Shown here piece by piece: positions 55,231-64,000 of a stretch of DNA of 64,000 nucleotides. Position 1 is the first letter of the stretch; every line of letters starts with the position of its first letter. A model generated the notes under the pieces. That model did not search any database. It worked only from the letters and a program-made list of their open reading frames with translations, and had not been told where the DNA came from. The stretch is from Paraescarpia echinospica (lineage: Eukaryota > Annelida > Polychaeta > Sabellida > Siboglinidae): assembly GCA_020002185.1 (NCBI GenBank), contig CM034532.1:53533430-53597429 (forward strand), given 5' to 3'. Made by a program: the position numbers and the translations under genes.

Positions 55231-57570
55231 TCAATTTACCAACCCGATCCCCAATCGGTTTGGTTTACGCACTGTTCTTGTGGGCCTAGAACGACCACCA
55301 TTTCTCCCTACATTTGTCATTTTACAATTGTCCGTCTTGTCGGTAACTTGACGGGTCTGACAATTGGTGTCCATCTCGTAAAACGGACGTAATCTGTCAA
55401 CAGACACATTGTTATCCTTGTGTTCGAAGCGTATTCGAAAACACTTTCCCAACGGCGCACAACACGAAAGGGACCTGTATATTTTGGCTCGAGTGAAGGC
55501 TGGACTTTATTCACACCAATGAGCACTTTCTTTGCGGTCCAAAGGTCCTGCGGCACATGGGTGCGCACTTTAGGCCTCTCATGCCACGGGTTTTCTGTGA
55601 ACCGTTGTGCTGCCATGGCCGACGCCAACTCTCTGCCGAACACTGAGGCATTGTCGATGTTGGCTCGCTGAACGTCTGACTGGCCCGGCAACGCAGGCTG
55701 TTGGCCAGTTACCAATTTATGGATGGCGAGACACCCGTGTCCAGGTTTGTCGCCGCACGCAATCCGAGCATCACCCATGATAACTCGGCAAGCCAGTTTG
55801 CCCTGCCAAGCAGACGGGCGTGGAGCGAGTTTTTCAAACAGCGATGCATCCGCTCGACTTTTCCATTGTGTTGCGGATGATAACTGGTAGTGGGGTCGCG
55901 GGTAATTCCCATCAAACGGCAAACCTCCCGCCACAAATCAGAGACGAACTGCGATCCCCGGTCTGACGTAATGATGTCGGGGACGCCCCATCTTGCGATT
56001 CATTGACGTACCAACAGTTTAGGACAAGCTTTTGCGTTCGCCGCCTCTCCGTGCATAGTCATTGGAAACGCTTCCGGCCAGGCCGTCCATCTGTCGATCA
56101 CAGTGAGCAAGGTGTTCTTCCCTTCACACGCTGGGTTCAGTGGGCCTACGAGATCGACGTGGATGTGACTGAATCGCCTGGTCGGTGCTGGTAACCGTTC
56201 AAACGGCGTTTTCGTATGCACTTGGACTTTCGCTTTCTGACATGCCTCGCATGATTGGGTCCATTTAGTGTCATCTTTCCCAATGCCTTGCCACCAATAT
56301 GAACGTTTGACGAGCGCCAAGCCGGCCTTTATCCCTGGATGTGCCAAGAGACTGTCGAACACGACACGTTGCAAAGCCGTTGGAACCAGGACGTGCGCCG
56401 GAGTAACGCTGGTGTCTGCCCAAACATGTGTGTTTTCCGCACACTCAATCAAGCCTGGCTTGAACCTTGACGACGAGGTGCTGTGATGCTTGATCCAATG
56501 CTGTAATGCCATGTTGTTCTCCTGGGCAGCGCGAACCTCTCTCGGCGTCAGCACGGTGACAGCGGTTGACGGGTCCGGTGTGAAAATGGCCTTACATCCA
56601 AAGACTGATGCGGCGTAATCATCAGCTTCGATGGCTGTACTCGAAGTGCAAGTCGCCACTGTCAGTTCGTGCTGTGGCTCTTTAGGACTGGCTACTGTAG
56701 TTGTTGCAGGGGAAGTCGCAGGAACAAACACCGGCGCCCGGAGTTGCCTGCTCAGTAGGTCTCGCTGTAGTTATAACAGAAACTTGTCATCAACCAGCTC
56801 CTCGTCGTTCACTGCTTCCTCTGGAAGGAATTCGTCATGTAACCCAGAGAAGGAAGATACATTCGAAAGTATTGGCTCTTTAGGCTGCAGCTTACTGCGC
56901 GACAATGCATCTGCAACAGTATTTCTCTTTCCCTTCATGTAGTGGTTTTGGTCTACAAATTGTGCTATTTTGAGCAAATGGCGTCTTGGGACTAGAAGAG
57001 CCGTATCTGCCTTTTTGGTCAAGGCACCAAAGAGAGGCTGATGGTCCGTCCTAACGATGATCGACTGCCCTTCTAGGTAGGAGCGGAATTTGTCTACTGC
57101 ATAGCACACCGCGAGTAGTTCTCTGTCAGTAGCCGAGTAGTGGCGTTGGGCTTTGTTCAGCTGCTTACTCCAGAAGATTAACGGCTTCCACATTCCTCGT
57201 TGGAATTGTACCAGGATGGCCCCAACCGCAATTTTAGATGCATCACACCAAATTTCTGTACGTGCCTTTGGAAGTGGATGTACCAGAAGGGTTGCGTTTG
57301 CGATCGCTTCTTTGGTAGCCGCAAATGCATGATCGTGCACCGGAAGCCAAGCCTCTTCAAATTCCTTTTGTCTGGAGATGTTCTTGAGTTGGGTAAGAGG
57401 CGCTATCTTCCCAGACGCATGTCGAACAAATCGGTGAAAAACGCACAAATACCCAGGAAGCACTCGAGGTCTTTTGACGTTTTAGGGACTGGAAATCTTC
57501 TGATGGCTTCCACTCGTTCAGGTGGAATTGAAATGCCCCGCGAGTCAACTGCATGACCGAGAAACGAGCC
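55231..57570 (-). pseudogene. second copy: Ty3/Gypsy element A pol
   Basis: Corresponds to 40811-43150, with the same stops and frameshifts (including the stop at 56000, equivalent to 41580). I saw only two substitutions (near 55511 and 55673). Shared inactivating changes mean the copies separated after the element died. Confidence 0.88.
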
Positions 57571-58689
57571 CAATAACCAAAACAAGCCCAATGTAGTTTG
57601 AGAATTGAAATTGGCCAAAGGATGGCGTTTTTATTGGAAAGTGGATTGCTTCTGATGCAGCCACTTTTGGGCATAAACATAGTAGGAATGTGATGTCTAA
57701 CATGCAAACCAGATGGGAAACTGAACCCTTGTACCGCCCCATCATATAACATGACGACAATATACAGACATACATTATTTGTTGCTACAGAGGTATAAAA
57801 CCACTATGAATATAAACCTAAGCAAACAATACAAACATTCCACCACCAATAGACACATGTAATTACAAAAAGATAGGGCCATTCCGCCTATCCTGTATAA
57901 ACATAAGGACAAATATATACTGTTTGTAAAACAAAAAGCCTGTCGACGCACCAAAACCCAACACATTTAAGAATTGGGGATATGCCCTGTGTTCATTCCG
58001 AAATTTGGGAAAGCGTTGCGATATTGTCCAATTTCTTTTTCTACCAACGGTGTACAATAGTTGTTTAACTAAACGTGCCTAGGCAAAAAAGTTGGGAGGA
58101 GGGCGGATTTAGAAGTATCAGGATATACACGACATGACACACAGATACCTAACGCTAATCCAAATCGTAGGCTGGGGCCTAATCCTGACATGTCGTGATT
58201 GGCTGAAGGCGCTGGGCGGTTTTATTAAGCCAAACAGCTGGAAGTAATTATTGCCTCAGCCAATTACCTCAATTCCCGCACTAGGCCTGTCCTGGCCATT
58301 GCATAAAATACAGTAGGCTCTGTGTTTATACCTTCATTTATGCAATAACCAAAACAAGCCCAATGTAGTTTTAGAATTGAAATTGGCCAAAGGATGACGT
58401 TTTTAGTTTTTATTGGAAAGTGGATTGCTTCTAATGCAGCCACTTTTGGGCATAAAGATAGTAGGAATGTGATGTCTAACATGCAAACCAGATGGGAAAC
58501 TGAACCCTTGTACAGCCCCATCAAAGTTTCTCAGGCACACATTCCTACAACATGACGACAATATACAGACATACATTATTTGTCGCTACAGAGGTATAAA
58601 ACCACTATGAATATAAACCTAAGCAAACAATACAAACATTCCACCACCAATAGATACATGCAATTACAAAAAGGTGGGGCCATTCCGCC
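57571..58689 (-). repeat. second copy: B2-A2-B1 split repeats of the tyrosine-recombinase element
   Basis: B2 57571-57889, spacer 57890-58342 (20 bp shorter than in the first copy), B1 58343-58689. Confidence 0.8.
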
Positions 58690-58729
58690 ACAAGGTCACC
58701 AACAGGAACCTTTGACCCAATATACTTAT

Positions 58730-59335
58730 GCAAGTCGTATATACTTCCTAAAAACATCCGATGTGCACCTGCCTGCTTCCCTGATGTGTGCGTCAGATTT
58801 CCCTCACAATGCCGCTGCTGCAGCTGCACCAATGCGAAAACTGTGACCTTTAAATGAACTAGTTTGGATAGCATAACATCTCCTAAATGTAAACAGCTTT
58901 GAACACTGCGCCTTGCCCTCGGTACCATTTCTCCTATTCGCAGGTATGCTCTAAATGCAAGGACCATCACGGCCCATAGCATAGTACATTTATACTGTAC
59001 AGAGAACACAGTTGAGAGATCTTGTACTAAGCGAGTGAGGTTGGGTAGTGTGACAGACAGGCGGACATCACGCAATGACCCAACATTTCGTGCAATAACT
59101 TGTGCACAATCAAACTAGTAGTTGGATCGGGAAACCCATTAATCTTGTGAAAATATGCCACTGCTGAAACGATAGAAACGTTAGATGCTGGGGCTAACCC
59201 TCCAGCATGCATGTGTGCCACAAAAAGCATAATCATTTCCACCAAGATTGGCAGACAAGGATACATACTCAATGACTGAAAAAACACTACCAACTTACCC
59301 ATGCCCGCTCATAACAAGACTTAAAGATTCCCCAT
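58730..59335 (-). pseudogene. second copy: tyrosine recombinase, middle segment missing
   Basis: Corresponds to 44330-44935, with the same RIGE, HSFR and KYIR boxes and the same frameshifts. Confidence 0.75.
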
Positions 59336-59339
59336 AGCT

Positions 59340-59590
59340 GACTGGGAAGACACAAAAGCTGAGGAGCCGTTTAAGAGACACGTCGAATTCACTCCGCAGC
59401 ATAGACGAACCATCCAGGTACGCAAACAGGATACCCTGTACTGGGCCCCTGGCATGAATAAATTCCCTTAACACTGCTGCTTAGTAAATGACAGAACCGT
59501 ATACAAGTTCACCCCTCTCTTGCAGAAAGTATGGGCCTTGTTGTGCACTGTGTTTAAAAACAACCAAAGGATACTCTCCTAAATACGAAC
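59340..59590 (-). pseudogene. second copy: displaced recombinase central segment
   Basis: Corresponds to 44940-45190 (LREFIHARGPVQGILFA, SSMLRSEFDVSLKRLL). Confidence 0.65.
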
Positions 59591-60487
59591 TTCATTTGAA
59601 TTCAACACCAGGATGCAGCTTCTGGTGTGTGTGTTAGGAATGTGATGAAGCAATTATTAGCCTCTCCAATGGTGTATCCCAACAATTAGTAACCGGCTTA
59701 CTAATTATGCATTGTTTCACTGAGCATATATGCGCTGAATCTATCAAATTATTAGCACACTGATCATTTCCTGTTATGTAAATACCGGTTCAGTAATTGT
59801 CTGTACATTGTGTACACATCCCTTCCTGTTACCACATGCACGGTTGGAATAACATGCAAACAAACCCAAGTTTTGGACATTTGCAGCAATAGGTGTAATA
59901 AAAGGGGTAATTAAACTATTATCGATTACTTTCATATCTATTACTATTACTTTTGATAAACGCTCATCTATTGCTATGACATGAGAAACGATCTATTACC
60001 TATTAAAATCACTATTACTATACTGTTACACAATGTCTGATCATAGGTCCTGCGTTGCATAGGTAAAGTCCTCTACCTGTAACATAAAATATGTTGTATG
60101 TACCCTTGGTTAAGGCGTCGCATTGGTACTGCCCCAACTCCAGTCAAGTGTCTGTTGCTGGACTAAAACCACTTGCAATTGCCATAAGTGTAGCAGGATT
60201 GATTGCTGTTACAAAGGCAAATGTCCTCTGCAGCATCTTCTCAAAAGATGCCATACTGTGTTCTATATCCTGCTCCAACAAATGCCAAATGTATCCCTCC
60301 ATTCGACTAACTGTCCACCACTACCTGGAGTCTGAGCGTACTGTCTTGGCTCCCGTGTCGAGCATTCACTGGTGTAGACGGAGGAGTTCTCGTTGTCGCA
60401 GCAGCGATCTGTCAATGTCCCTACCAGACAGCCAAACATGTCCAAGTGTATATTGTCGAGTGTAACCGATCCTGCCTCTGACTCGGA
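59591..60487. other. second copy: no gene recognised
   Basis: Corresponds to 45191-46087; no recognisable coding sequence. Confidence 0.5.
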
Positions 60488-60698
60488 TGTTGGCTGACTC
60501 AAAGATGAATTTCAGGAGAAATTCTACAATAATAAATGCACAACAGTGTTGTGTTATACACTTGTAACAGTAATATGTTATGAGAGAATGAGACAAACGC
60601 ATGTATATGTCAAAATGGCTGTATTTTTGAAGACACGCGAGATCAGCAGTGATCTCACGAGACTAGTGAGAGGTAGGATGATCGAGACTAACGTCACA
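60488..60698 (-). repeat. second copy: candidate 3' LTR of Gypsy B
   Basis: Corresponds to 46088-46298; TGTGACG start next to a purine tract and the pol stop at 60741. Confidence 0.45.
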
Positions 60699-60740
60699 TC
60701 TCCCTTCCAAGTTCAATGAGTGCTTGGAGACAACTCTCAA

Positions 60741-63700
60741 CTATAGGTCCAGCCGTCGCGGTGGAATCACCACTCTCCCAGAACGTGTCACCACTCCAGT
60801 GGGAGCTGTGACCGCTGGAGGTGACACTGGTCTCGGCTCGCGCATACGAAGCGCAACCGGTGTCGTCGTCATCTCGGTAGATGACGGGTCGGCGTCGTCT
60901 GCTCGCTCGTCAGCCGTCACGTTAGGAGTCGGCTGCAGATGTCGCCGATTTCTTCTTAGGCAGGACGTCGGCGTTCGCACTACATACGACCGAGGTGTGT
61001 GTGCCGGACCCACCACTGGGTCGCCGGCCCGAAGAGTAGAAAGTGGTCGCGCGCGATGATATCGGTCGTACGCGTCTTTCTTCTTCTGACGCATCAGCTC
61101 TCTTCGCTCTCTCTCTCCCCTCGGCTCATCCCAGCGGGGCAGAAGAGTCGCAGGCACCGTTGGCACTAACGTGCGCAGCTGTCGGCCCATGCTTAGTTCA
61201 GCAGGCGAATAGCCGCACTCTAGTGCTGTCGATCTGTACGCCAACAAGGCATCGTACGGGTCGACCGCCTTCTTTAGTAGATTCTTGACAGTCTGGACGG
61301 CGCGCTCAGACTTGCCGTTACTTTGAGGAAAGCGAGGGCTGCTCGTGATGTGTTCAAAGCCCTGCGCTCTCGCGAATTGCGCAAACTCAAATGATGAATA
61401 CTGCGGCCCGTTGTCGGAGATCACGGTCTCCGGAATGCCATGCCGGGCGAAGATCGACTTCAGATGAAGAATAACTGATGACGAATCTGTTGTCTCCAGC
61501 CTGGCTACTTCGACGTAGCTGGAACAGTAGTCGACTACTAACAAGTAGGTCGACCGCCTGAAGAAGAACATGTCCGTCCCGACCTTCTGCCACGGCCGCA
61601 GATGACATTCCGACGCGATCATCGGTTCAGAGGGGTTTCGCCTCTCCCTTGCACACGTCGTGCAGTTCTTCACAACTTCCTCGAGTTGTCGACTCAGTCC
61701 AGGCCACCACACTGAGGCCTGTGCTCGCGCCCTACACTTGACTACTCCCTGGTGTCCCTCGTGTAGTCGATCTATCATCTCCAGTCTCATAGAGACCGGG
61801 ATGACGAGACGTACTCCCTTGAGTAAGATGCCGTTGTGGACCGTAAGCTCTTGTTGCCACTGCCAGTACGGTCTCAGAATCGACGGCAGAGAACAGTGGC
61901 TTGGCCAGCCCTCAGCACAGTAGCGCAGAACCTGGCTGCAGATCTCGTCACGCTGTTGCTGTTCCTTGATCTCCTGGAGACGTCTCTCCGTCGCCGGGAT
62001 CTGTCCCACGACGAAATCTTCGTGAGCTGCCACTTCATCCGCGAACTGGAGTTCCGAGATGGTCAGCTCTCTCACGTGCGGGGCTCGCGACAGAGCATCG
62101 GCTGTAATCAGCTCCTTCCCCGGCACGTGCTCGATCGTGTACGTATAACGCATCAGGCGCATACGATAGCGTTGAATCCGTGGAGTCAGCTCATCCAAGT
62201 TCTTCTTCGAGCTTAAGAGTGTCACAAGCGGCTTGTGATCTGTCTCTACATGAAACTCCATACCGTACAGGTAATCGTGGAAGCGCTCCAGTGACCACGT
62301 TGTCGCAAGAGCTTCCTTGTCGATTTGAGAGTATCGTTGTTCAGTCGGCGTCATCGCCCGAGAAGCGTACGCCACTGGCCTGTTCGTACCATCGATCCTT
62401 TGTAGCAGGACAGCGCCAAGACCGAACGATGACGCATCTGCTGACACCGTCGTCGTCCTGTTCGGGTCATATAGCGCCAGCACTGGCGTCGCACTGAGTT
62501 CGGCCTTTACCGCGTCGAAAGCCGTCTGCTGACTCGGCCCCCAGAACCACTGCCTGTCCTTCTGTAGCAAATCACGCAACGGCTGCGTAACTGATGACAG
62601 CGTAGGCGAGAACTTTCCCAGCTGATTCGCCATGCCGAGGAAACGTCGTATGTGGCCTACATCTGTAGGCTGACCCATCTCTGTGATGGCCTTTACCTTG
62701 GCAGGATCGGCCTTGATGCCTTCAGCCGTCACGACGTGACCCAGGTAGGTGATGCTTGATTTGCTGAACTCGCATTTAGCAAAGTTCAAAGTCACTCCGT
62801 TGTCGGCCAGTCGCTTGAATACTGCCCGCACTCGTGTGTCGTGCTCCTCTGATGACGCGCCAAAGATGACGATATCATCCATCATACACAACACCCCGCT
62901 CAAGCCGTCAAGAACCGCACTCATGCGCTTCTGGAAGTGCTCAGGGGCTGACGTTATGCCGAACGGTAGCCTTCTGAAGCAATACCGCCCAAACGGCGTT
63001 ATGAACGTCGTCAGCTCCTGACAGTTTGGCGACAGGGGAATTTGCCAAAACCCCGAGTTGGCATCCAACTTTGTGAAAACTTTCGCCCTAGCCAGTCGGC
63101 CAAGCGTCTGGTCGACTGAGGGCAGATCATGCTTTTCACGTCTGACACTCTCGTTGAGATGTGTCAGGTCGACACAGATACGCACTTTGTGCGTCACGAC
63201 TCCATCTGACGACGTAGTAGTTGCCTTCGGTTTGGCTACCACTACCATGCCGGCGCACCAGTCTGTGGGCGCCTCGACTCGCCTGATGACACCTGTGTCT
63301 TCCATTCTCTGCAGCTCCTGTCTAACCGTCTCGAGCAGAGGAATCGACACCCGTCGCGGCGTCGACAACGCAAATGGGACCGCCCCCTCGCGTAACTGGA
63401 TGTTGTAGTCGCCACGCATGCGACCCAACCCTACAAACAATTTCGGGTTGTCTTGTCTTATAACGTCGGCCGCTTCGACCGAGTCGACCGCCACACGTCG
63501 TACGAGATCGAGCATCTGGCAGACACGTCGACTGAGAAGTGACCGTCGTTGGCCACTGATGACGTAAACGTCCTCATCGACTACTGAGCCGTCACGCGAC
63601 AGCTTGCCGACGAACTTGCCCTGGGCTTTTAGAACCATGTCGTTCGCGCCCACCAGCGTCTTCGACGTCATCTCCAGAGACGGACTTCCTGCCCGTCTGT

Positions 63701-64000
63701 AGTCGGCAGCCGAAATCACAGTGACGTCTGCACCCGTGTCGAGCTTGAAGCACATGTCAATTCGTTGTTTCGTCTTCATCACCTCGAGGCTGATCGTTGA
63801 TGACCACGGCTGATCACCTTTCGTCACCTCTCCAAGGAAGGAATACCCCTCCTCGTCGTCTCGGCTGACTGTATCGACGGCCTTTGATGACCTACATACA
63901 GTTGAAAAATGACCACTGCGGTGGCACCTGAAGCATGTGGCTTCTCTCGCCGGACAGACTGCTCTCTGATGAGACGACCGTCCACAGAACTCGCACTTGC
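60741..64000 (-). CDS. second copy: Ty3/Gypsy element B gag-pol, uninterrupted frame running off the window
   Basis: One open minus-strand frame from the window edge to the stop at 60741, over 1,080 codons. It contains the gag zinc-knuckle region (63880-64000), protease (CFKLDTGADVTVIS), RT (FTKLDANSGFW, FRRLPFGITSAPEHFQ), RNase H (SADASSFGLGAVLLQ, DHKPLVTLL, ADALSRA) and integrase (HEGHQGVVKCRARA zinc finger, D in VGTDMFF, D in ISDNGPQYSS, E in NGKSERAV). It lacks the 4-bp frameshift of the first copy. RT motif C reads CMMDDIVIFG, with Met where the first copy and most relatives have Val. After RAGDPV the sequence jumps to VGPAHTPRSYVV, a deletion different from that of the first copy, so the integrase C-terminal domain is shortened. 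The gag start lies outside the window. Confidence 0.9.
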   Translation of the reverse strand, partial: KCEFCGRSSHQRAVCPAREATCFRCHRSGHFSTVCRSSKAVDTVSRDDEEGYSFLGEVTKGDQPWSSTISLEVMKTKQRIDMCFKLDTGADVTVISAADYRRAGSPSLEMTSKTLVGANDMVLKAQGKFVGKLSRDGSVVDEDVYVISGQRRSLLSRRVCQMLDLVRRVAVDSVEAADVIRQDNPKLFVGLGRMRGDYNIQLREGAVPFALSTPRRVSIPLLETVRQELQRMEDTGVIRRVEAPTDWCAGMVVVAKPKATTTSSDGVVTHKVRICVDLTHLNESVRREKHDLPSVDQTLGRLARAKVFTKLDANSGFWQIPLSPNCQELTTFITPFGRYCFRRLPFGITSAPEHFQKRMSAVLDGLSGVLCMMDDIVIFGASSEEHDTRVRAVFKRLADNGVTLNFAKCEFSKSSITYLGHVVTAEGIKADPAKVKAITEMGQPTDVGHIRRFLGMANQLGKFSPTLSSVTQPLRDLLQKDRQWFWGPSQQTAFDAVKAELSATPVLALYDPNRTTTVSADASSFGLGAVLLQRIDGTNRPVAYASRAMTPTEQRYSQIDKEALATTWSLERFHDYLYGMEFHVETDHKPLVTLLSSKKNLDELTPRIQRYRMRLMRYTYTIEHVPGKELITADALSRAPHVRELTISELQFADEVAAHEDFVVGQIPATERRLQEIKEQQQRDEICSQVLRYCAEGWPSHCSLPSILRPYWQWQQELTVHNGILLKGVRLVIPVSMRLEMIDRLHEGHQGVVKCRARAQASVWWPGLSRQLEEVVKNCTTCARERRNPSEPMIASECHLRPWQKVGTDMFFFRRSTYLLVVDYCSSYVEVARLETTDSSSVILHLKSIFARHGIPETVISDNGPQYSSFEFAQFARAQGFEHITSSPRFPQSNGKSERAVQTVKNLLKKAVDPYDALLAYRSTALECGYSPAELSMGRQLRTLVPTVPATLLPRWDEPRGERERRELMRQKKKDAYDRYHRARPLSTLRAGDPVVGPAHTPRSYVVRTPTSCLRRNRRHLQPTPNVTADERADDADPSSTEMTTTPVALRMREPRPVSPPAVTAPTGVVTRSGRVVIPPRRLDL

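Larger units (their letters stand above)
50948..64000. repeat. near-identical second copy of 36525 to ~49604
   Basis: Begins GGGATGTAATCCAACATTCT as at 36525 (offset 14423) and stays collinear to the window end, with the offset drifting to 14396 through small indels: 2 bp near 37609, 1 bp near 38840, 20 bp near 43740, 8 bp near 46600 and 4 bp near 48309. I counted about 30 differences by eye over 13 kb. See the findings for the haplotype interpretation. Confidence 0.95.

Overview
This is eukaryotic, metazoan DNA. It contains spliceosomal introns (a clean GTAAGT donor and pyrimidine-rich AG acceptor at 30761-31171), long AT-rich non-coding stretches, CA microsatellites, and a mix of CR1/L2-type LINEs, Ty3/Gypsy, tyrosine-recombinase (DIRS/Ngaro-like), mariner, hAT, MULE, Tigger, CACTA-like and IS3EU-like elements. 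That mix is typical of aquatic invertebrates; I cannot name the species or phylum. No rRNA, tRNA, CRISPR array or bacterial operon was seen. Nearly all recognisable coding sequence is transposon-derived and most of it is broken. The only candidate host-type coding piece is a Myb/SANT-like exon at 1083-1503, and even that domain is often transposon-associated.

Layout. 1-2.7 kb: Myb/SANT exon and non-coding DNA. 2.7-7.5 kb: a 1.96-kb LINE composite between perfect 16-bp target-site duplications, an SGNH-hydrolase pseudogene, and an internally deleted Ty3/Gypsy element. 8.2-11.2 kb: a 5'-truncated CR1/L2-like LINE, a mariner remnant with perfect terminal inverted repeats whose right end was tandemly triplicated, a MULE scrap and an orphan Gypsy RNase H. 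13.5-15.7 kb: another Gypsy and a LINE tail. 16-17.7 kb: Tigger-like tail, cysteine-rich fragment and a transposase-type exon. 18.5-24.8 kb: two hAT transposase pseudogenes with a Gypsy pro-RT segment and a CR1 endonuclease segment between them. 24.7-27.1 kb: the 5' part of a LINE with an intact ORF1.

28.9-40 kb: a CACTA/TNP2-like transposase gene (minus strand) split by a 9,112-bp DNA transposon (29745-38856) with complex inverted repeats and a 6-bp target-site duplication (CAATTC). The transposon carries a DDE integrase-type transposase gene with one intron and, facing it, a HECT-like E3 ubiquitin-ligase gene. The transposase has a stop codon exactly where the catalytic Glu is expected. This nested element is the most interesting unit in the window.

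40.2-49.9 kb: a 90-bp CGACGT-rich tandem repeat, a Gypsy pol (element A), a tyrosine-recombinase element end with B1-A2-B2 split repeats and an apparently permuted recombinase, then a Gypsy gag-pol (element B) running into a gap of exactly 1000 N (49948-50947). After the gap, 50948-64000 repeats 36525 to about 49604 almost base for base, with roughly 30 differences seen by eye. Because the contig edge lies inside a diverged tandem repeat and the gap has a fixed size, this looks more like two unmerged haplotype contigs than a real tandem duplication, although independent deletions in element B leave the paralogue option open.
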